In this document: positions 52,092 through 61,353 of the stretch, one piece after another
Numbering within the stretch: the first letter of the stretch is position 1
Layout of the letters: each line of letters opens with the position of its first letter
NCBI GenBank assembly: GCA_963666295.1
Contig: OY762707.1
Span: 1,922,001 to 1,986,000, forward strand
DNA: 64,000 nt
Direction of reading: 5' to 3'
Origin: QZKY01 sp963666295
GTDB lineage: Bacteria > Pseudomonadota > Gammaproteobacteria > Burkholderiales > Burkholderiaceae_D
Notes under the pieces: generated by a model
The model's input: only the letters and a program-made list of their open reading frames with translations
The model's database searches: none
What the model was told of the DNA's origin: nothing
Position numbers and translations under genes: made by a program

Positions 52092-53251
52092 CCGATGCTC
52101 CTGAGGCCATCAACAATGTTGATGCGTAGTGTGCGCCACGCTGGCGTGATGCCAGCTACCAGTCCGACAATCAGTCCACATAAGGCCTGAAGCAACATTG
52201 TTTGCAGCGCGATTTCGAATGTTGGGAACAGGGTGCCCATCTTTTTGCTGAACAGGGCGGCAGATGGGAAGAGCAGGGCGATGCCAAGTGCGGCACCGAA
52301 GGTGGCGATCAGGAATGACTCACCAAAAATAAGGAGTGCCAGATAGCGAGGCGTAAAGCCAAGCGCTTTCATGGTGGCGTATTCTGGCAGCCGTTCACGC
52401 GCGCTCATTGCCATGGTGTTGGCCATGACCGCCATGATGATGACGATGACGACAAAGGAGACGATACGTATTGCCAGAATGATGGTTTCGGACATCGAAA
52501 CAAAGCTCAACTGGAATGCATTTTCCGTTTCCGTTAGCGTTTCTGCCAGCGAGTTTTTAAATTGCTGGTCAATCGCCAGCGAGATGGCGGCAGCCCGGTC
52601 TGGGTTGCTGATTTGAACGATATAGACGCCTGCCTGATTGGCGCGCCTCGGTGCGGTTTTTTTCAGGGTCTCGTTCAGGTAGTCCCAGTGAAAAAAGAAT
52701 TGCGAGGTGTCGGTGTTCGCATCACGGCCGTCGTAAATGCCACGTACGACGAATTCCCAGTTGCCTGGGTAAAGGGTGCCTTTGAGCGGAACGATATCGC
52801 CGATTTTGAAATCGTATTCGTTGGCCAGTTTGCGACCGACAATACAGCTTTTGCGGTCGTGCACAAAGGCGTCGCGCTCGGCTTTCGTGATCCTGTATTC
52901 CGGGTAGAGGTTCAGGTATGCCTCTCCAGAAACGGCAAATTGCGGGAAGAAATTCCTGGGCTCCTGGTAAATCCCACCAAACCAGTCGGCATGCGCCAGT
53001 CCGTTAACGCCTTCAATATTTCGAATCTTGGCCGAGTAGGACAGTGGAAGTTGAAAAACCAGAGAGATCGCATTGCGTGTGATCAGACGAGTATTGGATG
53101 CCGCTTCGGCGCCGGCATACCAGGCGTTGATGACGGTTTGCAGCAGGCCGAATGAAAGCGTGGCCACAACCAGTCCCAGCACGGTGAGCGTGGTTCTAAG
53201 GCGGTGCCGGAGCGCATTCTTGAGTATTAGTTTGAGTGCAAACATGCTCAA
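52088..53251 (-). CDS. ABC exporter permease 1 (MacB/FtsX type)
   Basis: 387 residues with the same architecture: TM1 near 18-40 (TLTVLGLVVATLSFGLLQTV), a periplasmic domain rich in aromatic residues (HADWFGGIYQEPRNFFPQF), and three TMs in the last 130 residues, ending PAWRTLRINIVDGLRSIG. Sequence differs clearly from the other permease. Overlaps of 4 bp on both sides mark tight translational coupling with the ATPase and the second permease. Confidence 0.88.
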   Translation of the reverse strand: MSMFALKLILKNALRHRLRTTLTVLGLVVATLSFGLLQTVINAWYAGAEAASNTRLITRNAISLVFQLPLSYSAKIRNIEGVNGLAHADWFGGIYQEPRNFFPQFAVSGEAYLNLYPEYRITKAERDAFVHDRKSCIVGRKLANEYDFKIGDIVPLKGTLYPGNWEFVVRGIYDGRDANTDTSQFFFHWDYLNETLKKTAPRRANQAGVYIVQISNPDRAAAISLAIDQQFKNSLAETLTETENAFQLSFVSMSETIILAIRIVSFVVIVIIMAVMANTMAMSARERLPEYATMKALGFTPRYLALLIFGESFLIATFGAALGIALLFPSAALFSKKMGTLFPTFEIALQTMLLQALCGLIVGLVAGITPAWRTLRINIVDGLRSIG

Positions 53252-53934
53252 AGAGGCTGTGAATTGGTCAATTCACCCTTGTCCAGATGGATGATCTTGC
53301 GGGCCTTTTCTGCAGCATGACCATCGTGCGTGACCATGATGATGGTTTTTCCCAGTTCTTCATTCAGTTGGCTTAGCAGTGACAAAACGTCTATGGCGGA
53401 ATGCCGGTCAAGGTCACCGGTTGGTTCGTCTGCCACGATCAGGAGCGGATCCGTGACGATGGCGCGCGCAATGGCGACACGCTGCAATTGCCCGCCAGAG
53501 AGTTCGGATGGCTTGTGATCCATGCGGTCCGACAGGTTGACCATGTTCAAGGTGAGTTCGACCCGTTCTCGACGTTCGTTGCGGCTCAGGTTGGTCAGCA
53601 TGAGCGGCAGTTCGATATTTTCAAATGCGGTTAAAACTGGCATCAGGTTGTAAAACTGAAAAATGAAACCGATATGCTCGGCGCGCCAGTCAGCCAGTTC
53701 GCTTTCCGAAAATTGCGTGATGTCTTGCCCGTTTACGCGCAGCAACCCGCTGTCAGGCTGGTCGATACCCGCAATCAGGTTGAGTAAGGTACTTTTGCCT
53801 GACCCGGACGGCCCCATTAACGCTGTGAAATCACCGTGCTGAATGTTCAGGCTGATGTCGGTCAGTACCGGAATATCCTGAAGGCCGCGACGGTAGGATT
53901 TGGTAAGGTGCAGGATTTCAACAAGGGGCATCAT
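53248..53934 (-). CDS. ABC exporter ATPase (LolD/MacB type)
   Basis: 228 residues: Walker A GPSGSGKST, Q-loop FQFYNLMPVLTA, signature LSGGQLQRVAIARA, Walker B LLIVADEPTGDLD, switch His in MVTHDGHAA. The N-terminus and spacing match the LolD/MacB/FtsE family that energises MacB-type permeases. It lies between the adaptor and permease genes, overlapping the permease gene by 4 bp. Confidence 0.94.
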   Translation of the reverse strand: MMPLVEILHLTKSYRRGLQDIPVLTDISLNIQHGDFTALMGPSGSGKSTLLNLIAGIDQPDSGLLRVNGQDITQFSESELADWRAEHIGFIFQFYNLMPVLTAFENIELPLMLTNLSRNERRERVELTLNMVNLSDRMDHKPSELSGGQLQRVAIARAIVTDPLLIVADEPTGDLDRHSAIDVLSLLSQLNEELGKTIIMVTHDGHAAEKARKIIHLDKGELTNSQPL

Positions 53935-53937
53935 GGC

Positions 53938-55158
53938 TTATTTCTTTCCGAATTCAAGTTTATCGCCTTCTTGCAGGCGCTTGCCCGGCTCCAGCACCAC
54001 CTGATCGCCTGCGTTGACGCCCTGCACGGCGACAAGTTCGCCCACGGTGTTGCCACTGGTGACTTCGACCTGCCTTGCCTCGCCATTTTGAACGACAAAC
54101 ACCACGCTTTTTCCGTTGCGATTGGTAATGGCCTCTTTGGGAATGGCAATCAGCGGCTTTCTTTCTTCCGGCGTCAGTTTTTTGGACAGGAAGGCGACTT
54201 TGGCGCTCATGTCCGGCAGTAAGCGCGGATCGCGCTCGGTAAAACTGACCTTGACCAGTAGAGTGGCCTTGGAGCGGTCAAGCGTGGGCACCATCCGTGA
54301 AACAAAGCCGGCAAGACGCTTGTCCGGCAATGCATCCAGTTGTATCTCGCACGACTGGTTAATGTTGATCTTGTGCAGGCTGGATTCGGAAACATCGGCT
54401 TCGACTTCCAGCGTTTCCATGTCTGCCATTGTGACAACAGCCCCTTTGCTGTCAGCCGCAGAGGAAAAAGGGGTAATGTTGTCGCCAACATCGGCGTTTT
54501 TCGTGAGGATGACGCCAGTGAATGGCGCGCGGATGATGGTTTGGTCAAAGGCTACCTGGGCAATCTGTCTGCTGGCGCTGGCGGCGGCAATGGCAGCACG
54601 ATAACCGCTGACGGCAGCGGTTGCCATGTTCAGGCGTGCTTGTGCAGCATCGTGTGTGGCGGAGGAAATGAATTTTTTTGCAAGCAATTCTGTGGCGCGC
54701 TTATACGCCTTTTGAGCATCCTCCTGTTCTGCCTGCCCTTGTTCCAGATTGGCTTTGGCGACCTGAACGTTGGCAATGGCCTGGCTTAAACTGGCGCGAA
54801 CATCGCGGTTTTCCAGGCGGGCGATGATTTCATTTTTTTTGACGTGACTACCCTCATGCACGCCTAGCCACTCCAGTCTGCCGGTTGCTTTGGAAGATAT
54901 GGCTGCCTTGCGTTGCGCGACTACATAACCGGTGGCGTTTAGCAGGGTGAAGTTGCGCGAGGGGTAGGTCTTTACGACGGTCGCGGTTGCCACTTTATTG
55001 TTGCCACCAAAGCGGAAGAAAAAGCCAATGCCAACGGCACATAAAACCATAACGACCAGCACAACTTTAAGCCATGGTATGCCACGTTTTCTGCCATTAT
55101 GGACAGCCTGCGTGCCTGTTCTGTCAATTCTCAGCTTGGAAAGGTCTGGTGTGCCCAT
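53938..55158 (-). CDS. Periplasmic adaptor (MacA/HlyD type)
   Basis: 406 residues. One N-terminal TM (VVLVVMVLCAVGIGFFF, about 31-48) anchors the protein. A lipoyl-like half-motif (ATGRLEWLGVHEGSHVKKNEIIARL) is followed by a coiled-coil hairpin rich in Ala/Gln/Lys (about 120-190), the second lipoyl half (IRAPFTGVILTKNADVGD) and beta-barrel domains. Such adaptors link an inner-membrane ABC exporter to an outer-membrane TolC-like channel, which is not encoded nearby. First gene of the four-gene operon; substrate unknown. Confidence 0.9.
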   Translation of the reverse strand: MGTPDLSKLRIDRTGTQAVHNGRKRGIPWLKVVLVVMVLCAVGIGFFFRFGGNNKVATATVVKTYPSRNFTLLNATGYVVAQRKAAISSKATGRLEWLGVHEGSHVKKNEIIARLENRDVRASLSQAIANVQVAKANLEQGQAEQEDAQKAYKRATELLAKKFISSATHDAAQARLNMATAAVSGYRAAIAAASASRQIAQVAFDQTIIRAPFTGVILTKNADVGDNITPFSSAADSKGAVVTMADMETLEVEADVSESSLHKININQSCEIQLDALPDKRLAGFVSRMVPTLDRSKATLLVKVSFTERDPRLLPDMSAKVAFLSKKLTPEERKPLIAIPKEAITNRNGKSVVFVVQNGEARQVEVTSGNTVGELVAVQGVNAGDQVVLEPGKRLQEGDKLEFGKK

Positions 55159-55330
55159 CGTTTTTTATTTGCTCGTTATGGAAATGGTCGTGAGTTATTT
55201 TACGACTAACATTCGCATGTCACTATGTTGATTCCATGATGGAAATCATGCTGACAGCGTTCTTCAGATCAAATTCTGCTTGAGCCTTCTTTTCAATCGT
55301 TAAAATATTGGTTTTGTGCGAACTTATCCC

Positions 55331-56122
55331 ATGTCAATACAAATTCCATCCGTTTTCACAGAGGCCGTTGAGCAGGCGCATCCGGCCTGGCATGATTGTT
55401 TGAGATCGGGGCTTGGTGCAATGGCGCAGGCTGATTCTGCTTATCTGGACAAGCTTGCGAATGATTATTTCCTGCCAGTTGGTGGCAGACTCTTTGCGGC
55501 ATTTTCAATGCCGCTGAGCGATGTTCGTCATATTCTTGTCGGCGAAGGCCCTTATCCGCGAAAGGAAAGTGCAACCGGTTTTTGTTTCATGGACGGCGCG
55601 GTTCATGAGCTATGGTCGGCCAAAGGGCTTTCCAAGACAGTCAATCGTGCAACTTCTTTGCGCAATTTCATGAAAATGCTGTTGGTTGCCTCAGGCCGGA
55701 TCGCTGTGGAAAAAACTGGTGGCGAAGCGATTGCCCCGATTGCCCGGCAAGCACTCGCTGAAGGGGCATCTCTAATCAGTTCGAGGGAAGAGCTGCAGCA
55801 AAAAATGTTACAGCAGGGCTTTCTGCTGTTGAATGCCACGCTGGTTTATCGTGCGGGGGTGTCGCCAAGAAAAGAATCGCAGGCCTGGCAGCCTTTCTTG
55901 CAGGTCATTTTTCATGCGCTGAAAAATAGCGTGAAACAAAATGAATCCGCTATTCCAAACTTGGTCTTATGGGGGAAAGTGGCGGAGAGGCTAGCCCAGT
56001 TGCCAATTACTGAAGCTTTTCCCCAAGTGGTTTCCGAGCATCCGTATAACCTGTCATTTATCGCCAGTTCCGTAATGCAAAATTTTTTTGGGCCGATGCG
56101 CCTGCTTGAAAAGCCAATGTGA
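55331..56122 (+). CDS. Uracil-DNA-glycosylase-like protein, altered active site
   Basis: 263 residues whose motif order parallels family 1 UDG: ILVGEGPYPRKESATGFCFMDG (UNG GQDPYH...GLCFS), SLRNFMKML (SLRNIYKEL), GFLLLNATLVYRAG (GVLLLNTVLTVR), NLVLWGKVAERL (fLLWGKpA) and SEHPYNLSF (HPSPLS). The catalytic Asp of GQDPYH is replaced by Gly73, and the His of that motif by Pro76. The late HP motif is kept. It is therefore a UDG-fold protein probably without standard uracil excision; DNA binding or inhibition are possible. The ATG at 55331 is favoured over one five codons upstream. Confidence 0.7.
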   Translation: MSIQIPSVFTEAVEQAHPAWHDCLRSGLGAMAQADSAYLDKLANDYFLPVGGRLFAAFSMPLSDVRHILVGEGPYPRKESATGFCFMDGAVHELWSAKGLSKTVNRATSLRNFMKMLLVASGRIAVEKTGGEAIAPIARQALAEGASLISSREELQQKMLQQGFLLLNATLVYRAGVSPRKESQAWQPFLQVIFHALKNSVKQNESAIPNLVLWGKVAERLAQLPITEAFPQVVSEHPYNLSFIASSVMQNFFGPMRLLEKPM

Positions 56123-56155
56123 GAACGTCAAGGTTTTGGTTGATAGACGTCGCGT

Positions 56156-57763
56156 TTATTCAGCTTTGAGCACCCGGTTTTTTCCGGCTAGCTTGGCCTG
56201 ATACATGGCTTTGTCTGCACGGTTAGTGACCGACTCCTGAGATTCGCCCGATTCGCGCATGGCTACGCCAGCGCTGAAGGTGATCAATACCTGCTCATTT
56301 TTGTACATGAAGAAGTGACGGGTCAGGGCGCGCTGGACGCGCATGAGTGTTTGCTGGGCATCATCCAGTTTTGTATCCGGCAGCAGGATCAGGAATTCTT
56401 CCCCGCCAAAGCGTGCAATGACATCGGTTGGGCGGAGCGTATCCTTGACGATGCGCACCAGATGAATCAGGGCTTGATCGCCGGCGTAGTGGCCTAGGGT
56501 ATCGTTCAAGTCCTTGAAGTTGTCCAGATCAAGCAGCGCAACGCTCAGGGGGGCTTTTCTGCGATCAGCTCGTGCCGCTTCGCGTTCATAGGCGTCATCA
56601 AGACCGCGGCGGTTGAGGCTGCCGGTGAGCTGATCTTCACGAATCAATTCACTCAAGTGTTCCAGCTTGGACTCAAGCTCATGAATTCTTCCTTCGGCAG
56701 CCTCGGCTTCCTTGCGTGTGGCAATGATCTGGTTGCGTGAAAGCCGCGCTTCTTCCTGGATTTTTCGGGTTTCGATCAACACTTCTTCCAGTACGTCGCT
56801 CAGGTCGCCGATGTGTTCTGCCTTGCTGATTCTTTCGGAATAGCTTTCCATTTTTTCGTGGTAATTGGACGTGCTGGCCGTAAGCTCACCCAACTGGTCA
56901 ATGAAGGTGATCATCATGGTTTTCAGCTTTTCACGCGCTTCTGTCAGACTGTGTTTCAACAAGCCTTGCTTGTAGATGACTTCCTTCAGGCTGCTGGTTG
57001 CGTCTTCAAGCATGCTGTAGCTGATTGGCCCTGACACCAACTCCTTGACGACCGTAATTTGTCCGCGTAGCCAGCTATCCTCTTCAACCAGCTCCCCCAT
57101 GTTATCGAGCAGTAGCTTGAAGAGGGTTAACAGCTTTTCCTGCTGCTCTGCCAGATTGCCGCTTTTAACTTCGATTCTGTAACAGAGCTGTTTCAGATTT
57201 GAGTTTGCGCGTTCGAAATCGTCAATGGACTGAGCGCTTTTGATGTTTTTCCCCAGGGCTTCCGCTTCAGCGGCGAGTTTGGGTTCATCCTGCAACAGAG
57301 AGGCAACGGCAAAAGAAAGTGTGCGGGCAAGCAGGTCGCGCATGCTTGCAAGCTGCTCGTCCTCCGACTGGACGGGTGCAAGTGATACTTTATTCTCGTT
57401 GGGTTTGATGGGTTTTTTTAAATATTTTTCGAATAACAGAGAAAGTCCGTCGTCGTAATCGTTCCAGGCGCTGGATTTGGCGGCACGGAGTATGCGATAC
57501 CCGATATCGGAAACTTCGCTGTGTCCCGTTGTGAGCTTTCGCGCAAAGCTGTTCAGGAGTGATTGTGCTTCCTGGTTGGCGTGTTGTGTCTCCTCATCGC
57601 GGCGTTTTTCTTCTTTTGCAGGATCGGGTATCCCTGCTACCTCATAATAAAGCGCCCGGTAGGATTCGGGTGTTGGCGATGTCCTGCGCTGGCCAAGCAG
57701 TCGGAAGACTTCGCGCGCGATGAGCGCCGGGTTTTGTGCTTGGGGCAAATTGTCGTTTTTCAT
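56156..57763 (-). CDS. Diguanylate cyclase with long coiled coil
   Basis: 535 residues, no membrane segment. The N-terminal part (about 1-130) includes PALIAREVFRLLGQRRTSPTPESYRALYY, a motif seen in some soluble GGDEF proteins. A long helical region with predicted coiled coil (about 180-370) precedes the GGDEF domain (about 372-535) with active GGEEF at 453-457 and an RxxD inhibitory site (RPTD) five residues earlier. Predicted to synthesise c-di-GMP in the cytoplasm with product feedback. Confidence 0.92.
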   Translation of the reverse strand: MKNDNLPQAQNPALIAREVFRLLGQRRTSPTPESYRALYYEVAGIPDPAKEEKRRDEETQHANQEAQSLLNSFARKLTTGHSEVSDIGYRILRAAKSSAWNDYDDGLSLLFEKYLKKPIKPNENKVSLAPVQSEDEQLASMRDLLARTLSFAVASLLQDEPKLAAEAEALGKNIKSAQSIDDFERANSNLKQLCYRIEVKSGNLAEQQEKLLTLFKLLLDNMGELVEEDSWLRGQITVVKELVSGPISYSMLEDATSSLKEVIYKQGLLKHSLTEAREKLKTMMITFIDQLGELTASTSNYHEKMESYSERISKAEHIGDLSDVLEEVLIETRKIQEEARLSRNQIIATRKEAEAAEGRIHELESKLEHLSELIREDQLTGSLNRRGLDDAYEREAARADRRKAPLSVALLDLDNFKDLNDTLGHYAGDQALIHLVRIVKDTLRPTDVIARFGGEEFLILLPDTKLDDAQQTLMRVQRALTRHFFMYKNEQVLITFSAGVAMRESGESQESVTNRADKAMYQAKLAGKNRVLKAE

Positions 57764-57853
57764 TTTGGTACGCGTCGTAAGAAGTTGTTACGTGTCGGAC
57801 CTTACAAGATTATCTTAACTACCTGGATGCTAAAGACTTGATAAGCAACAAGA

Positions 57854-57891
57854 AAGGCCGTCTTTTCCCTTGTTTGTGGAAAAACGGCCTT
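57854..57891 (-). terminator. Terminator of the kinase-regulator operon
   Basis: AAGGCCGT/ACGGCCTT with inner TTTTCC/GGAAAA, one bulged C and a loop of nine bases, directly after the response regulator stop (57902). The following T tract on the minus strand is short. Confidence 0.7.
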
Positions 57892-57901
57892 GGTGCTGAG
57901 C

Positions 57902-58561
57902 TCACTCGACCAGTTGGTGCTTGATCGCGTAGTGGGTTAGTTCCGCGCTGTTTTTCAACTTCATCTTGGCTAAAAGCCGTGAGCGGTATTCGCTAACGGT
58001 TTTGACGGAGAGAGAAAGCTCGTTTGCAATGTCGCTCACGGATTTTCCAGAGGCAATCAGTGTCAGCGTTTGGTATTCACGATCAGAAAGTGTTTCATGC
58101 AGCGGCGTTTCCTGATCTTCTCCGATATTTTTTGCCAGAACTTGTGCCAGCGCTGGACTGACATACTTCATGCCATCGGCAACCATTTTGATGGCGTTTA
58201 CCAGTTCATTTGGCGCGCTTTGCTTGTTCAGATAGCCAGCCGCGCCGGCTTTTAAGGAACGGATGGCATACAAATCTTCACGATGCATTGAGAGCATGAG
58301 CACGGCGATTTGCGGCATTTCTTTTTTTATCTGTTTTAAAACGTCAATGCCGCTACGATCAGGCATTGATATGTCGAGCAGCATGACCTGAAAGTCGTAA
58401 TCACGAGCCATTTTGATGGCTTCCACACCATTTTCCGCCTCTCCAGCAACAACGATGTCTTTGGTATCGGCCAGAATTTGCTTCAGCCCTTCGCGCACGA
58501 TGGCATGGTCATCAGCAATAAGAACGCGAATAGTGTCGTCGTTTTTTTTCTTCATGCCCAT
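57902..58561 (-). CDS. NarL-type response regulator
   Basis: 219 residues: receiver with Asp63 (MLLDISMPDRSG), acidic pair IADDHA at 15-20 and Lys in LNKQS, then a LuxR-type HTH (LSDREYQTLTLIASGKSVSD, then LSVKTVSEYRSRLLAKM). This is the architecture of NarL/UvrY-like regulators. It is transcribed 37 bp after the sensor kinase gene, its presumed partner. Confidence 0.93.
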   Translation of the reverse strand: MGMKKKNDDTIRVLIADDHAIVREGLKQILADTKDIVVAGEAENGVEAIKMARDYDFQVMLLDISMPDRSGIDVLKQIKKEMPQIAVLMLSMHREDLYAIRSLKAGAAGYLNKQSAPNELVNAIKMVADGMKYVSPALAQVLAKNIGEDQETPLHETLSDREYQTLTLIASGKSVSDIANELSLSVKTVSEYRSRLLAKMKLKNSAELTHYAIKHQLVE

Positions 58562-58598
58562 ATTTTAGTTTCAATACGCCTGGTCTGGATGGTGCTGT

Positions 58599-60047
58599 TC
58601 ATGGTTTTTGTGCGAGCGCTGGTTGCGGTATCTTTATCGTAATGACAGCGCCGCCTCCTTCTGGTGTGCTGACGTTTAATTGCCCCCCTAGTGTACTGGC
58701 GCGCTCAGCCATGCCGCGAATGCCGAAAGAGTGCGGTTTTAACCGGTCTGTGGCCGCGATGCCTCTTCCATTGTCAATAATTTTGAGATTCAGGCCTTCG
58801 TCTGTTTTTGCCAGTTTGACACTGACTTGAGTTGCGTCAGCATGCTTTGCGATGTTTGTTAGAGCCTCTTGAAAGATGCGGAATATGGCCGTGGCCTGAT
58901 CAGTGTGCAAGTTTATTTCACGCAGCGTGCTTGAAAATTGACAGGGAATGCCGGTTTGTTTCTGGAATTCCTCGGTTTGCCACTCAATGGCTGCCACGAT
59001 GCCGAAGTCAAGAATGCTCGGTCGCAAGTCGCTTGCTATTCGGTGTGCCGATTCAATCGTGCGGTCTACCAGCAAGTCAACATAGGCTGCTTTTTCTGCA
59101 AGCTCCTTCTGCTCCAGTGGCAAGCGTTTGCTTAAAAGCGTGAGTGCCATTTTGATGGCGGTCAGATTGCCACCAAGATCATCGTGAATTTCTCTGGCAA
59201 TGCGCGTTTGCTCTTGTTCCTTGACGTGTTCGATATGGGCGGATAACTCGGAGAGGCGCATCCGGGATTGTTTAATCTCGATTTCTTCCAGTTTGCTTTG
59301 GGTGATGTTGGTCATGATGCCATCCCACTGGACGCTTCCGTCAGCCAGTTTTTTTGGGGTGGCGCGTAGATTGATCCACTTTATGTCTTTCCATTCGTCA
59401 ATCCAGATTCGCCCTTCCCAGTTCCAGCTTTTTTGTTCTTTGGCAGATATGCTCATTGATTCTTCGTAATATGGCTGGTCTTCCGGCAATATCAGGTCAA
59501 CGAAGAGGGCGGGGTGGGTGCGCAGTTTTTCTGCGGCGATTCCCAGTAGGGCGTGGCAGCCTTCACTTAAGTAGTCGAAGCGTGTGCTGCCATCCGGCAT
59601 CCGAATAAACTGATAAACTAGGCCTGGTGTGTTGGAAACGATGGCGCTAAAACGTGATTTGCTTTGATCCAGTTCCTCAGCAGTTTGTCGCTGTGTGCTG
59701 ACGTCTTTGATAATTGCGATCAGGGTGGGAGGCGTGCTTGTCTGGCTCTGGAAAAGGCGAACTTCTGCCTGGTAGCGACTGCCGTCTGCGCGAACCAGCG
59801 GTGTTTCGATGCTGTTGGAAATAGCCTGGTTGATGGTTGCCGCTGGTAGGATTTCTGAAACAGCCTTTGTGGTAAGGGCGGGTGTCACATCGGTCAGCAG
59901 CAGCTTGTTCAGAGCCTGCTCGCTGTATTGCAGGTTATTGCAAGCGGCTTCATTGGCGTGCAGGATGCGCAGGCTTTCCTTGTCCACGACATAAATCTCA
60001 TTAAACGAGCCTTGCATAATGATGGGTAGCCAGTCCGCTGATGCCAT
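58599..60047 (-). CDS. Soluble PAS sensor kinase, NarX-type (HisKA_3)
   Basis: 482 residues without membrane segments. Two PAS/PAC units (about 10-120 and 132-255) are followed by HisKA_3 with His288 (RIAREIHDDLGGNLTAIKMAL) and a HATPase domain (ALTNIAKHADATQVSVKL, DNGRGI, SFGIRGMAERASTLGG). This type pairs with NarL-like regulators; its partner is encoded next. The signal is unknown; PAS domains often bind small ligands or redox cofactors. Confidence 0.92.
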   Translation of the reverse strand: MASADWLPIIMQGSFNEIYVVDKESLRILHANEAACNNLQYSEQALNKLLLTDVTPALTTKAVSEILPAATINQAISNSIETPLVRADGSRYQAEVRLFQSQTSTPPTLIAIIKDVSTQRQTAEELDQSKSRFSAIVSNTPGLVYQFIRMPDGSTRFDYLSEGCHALLGIAAEKLRTHPALFVDLILPEDQPYYEESMSISAKEQKSWNWEGRIWIDEWKDIKWINLRATPKKLADGSVQWDGIMTNITQSKLEEIEIKQSRMRLSELSAHIEHVKEQEQTRIAREIHDDLGGNLTAIKMALTLLSKRLPLEQKELAEKAAYVDLLVDRTIESAHRIASDLRPSILDFGIVAAIEWQTEEFQKQTGIPCQFSSTLREINLHTDQATAIFRIFQEALTNIAKHADATQVSVKLAKTDEGLNLKIIDNGRGIAATDRLKPHSFGIRGMAERASTLGGQLNVSTPEGGGAVITIKIPQPALAQKP

Positions 60048-60479
60048 TTGTTAAGTCGTCTCCAGGATAAAAACAAGCAGATTACGAGAACACAAACAGG
60101 CAGGCCATTGATTTTCGTTAATCATGCTACCTGAGTTTGAGGCAAGAATACCTTATGAGCCCAAGCATCTTCAAATGCTTTTCATTTGGGTCATCAGTCA
60201 AGAATACGTTTTTAATGCCGTTAACTGGCAGGTAAATTTGGCTTTTATCGAGGGGCAAGTATGCAAGGGAAGCAACTAACATATATTTTGCAACGTCTCG
60301 ACGTCGAATTTAACCTCATGTGCAGTTGGTCTTGGCTGCAAAATTTTTCTGTGCGGCAATAATTCTGATTGCGTGTTATCTTTGCGCATCAAAGTGAAAT
60401 TGTCTGCAAAATCGGTTTTTTATGCGTGTGCTTGTTTGAGGTTGACAAGTCCCAAGCTTCCTAGAGGAGAGCGAGCCTG
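60048..60479. other. Spacer upstream of cheR
   Basis: 432 bp without a gene. A nested inverted repeat, CCCAA/TTGGG around AAGCAT/ATGCTT, lies at 60160-60190; it could be a weak hairpin. GAGGAGAGC before 60480 is the cheR ribosome-binding site. No clear sigma-28 promoter was found. Confidence 0.4.
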
Positions 60480-61343
60480 ATGGAAAATGACAGGCTGTTA
60501 AAGAACAAGGAATTTGATTTCACCAAGCGTGATTTCGAGCGAGTCCGCGCACTCATTTACAAAAAGGCCGGTATATCGCTGGCCGAAAGCAAGCAGGAGA
60601 TGGTTTATAGCCGTGTTGCGCGTCGATTGCGTGCGGTGGGCGTAAAGTCGTTCGAGACTTACCTGGATACGCTGGAAAGCGGACGATTTGAGGGTGAGTG
60701 GGAGCCATTTATTAATGCGCTCACGACTAATCTTACGTCGTTTTTCAGAGAGGAACATCATTTCCCCATTCTTGCTGAGCATGTGAAAGGCCGTAAGGGA
60801 CCGATTGAAATCTGGTGTTCAGCAAGTTCAACGGGTGAGGAGCCGTATTCGATTGCGATAACATTGTGTGAGACATTTGGTACCTTGAATCCGCCAGCAA
60901 AGATCATTGCAACGGATATCGATACGAACGTGCTTTCTGTTGCTCAGGCTGGTGTGTATTCGGTGGATAAACTGGACAGAATGTCGGCGGAGCGTAAAAG
61001 GCGGTATTTTCTTAGAGGAAAAGGGGAAAACGCCGGTTTAGTGCAAGTGCGGCCTGAATTGAAGCAGATGATAACGTACCGCCAACTGAACCTGCTATCA
61101 GACAACTGGGCGATTCGCGGTGGGTTCGATGTTATTTTTTGCCGGAATGTGATGATTTATTTTGACAAGGCGACACAAGGAAAAATCCTGTCTCGTTTTT
61201 GCGGCCTGATGAAGCCGGATGCCTTGCTTTTTGCCGGGCATTCCGAGAACTTTCAATATGCGTCGAATGCCTTCAAGTTGCGCGGCAAAACCGTGTACCA
61301 GTTGGCTGATCCGACCCAGGGCAATGCCAACTCTAGAGCGTAG
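60480..61343 (+). CDS. cheR: Chemotaxis methyltransferase CheR
   Basis: 287 residues. The N-terminal helical domain (FERVRALIYKKAGISLAESKQEMVYSR...) binds receptors, and the SAM domain has IEIWCSASSTGEEPYSIAITL, IIATDIDTNVL and the late FDVIFCRNVMIYFD motif. CheR methylates MCP glutamates for adaptation; the beta-subdomain can dock on C-terminal pentapeptides such as those on both MCPs in this window. cheD follows 10 bp later. Confidence 0.96.
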   Translation: MENDRLLKNKEFDFTKRDFERVRALIYKKAGISLAESKQEMVYSRVARRLRAVGVKSFETYLDTLESGRFEGEWEPFINALTTNLTSFFREEHHFPILAEHVKGRKGPIEIWCSASSTGEEPYSIAITLCETFGTLNPPAKIIATDIDTNVLSVAQAGVYSVDKLDRMSAERKRRYFLRGKGENAGLVQVRPELKQMITYRQLNLLSDNWAIRGGFDVIFCRNVMIYFDKATQGKILSRFCGLMKPDALLFAGHSENFQYASNAFKLRGKTVYQLADPTQGNANSRA

Positions 61344-61353
61344 ATAATCGTAC

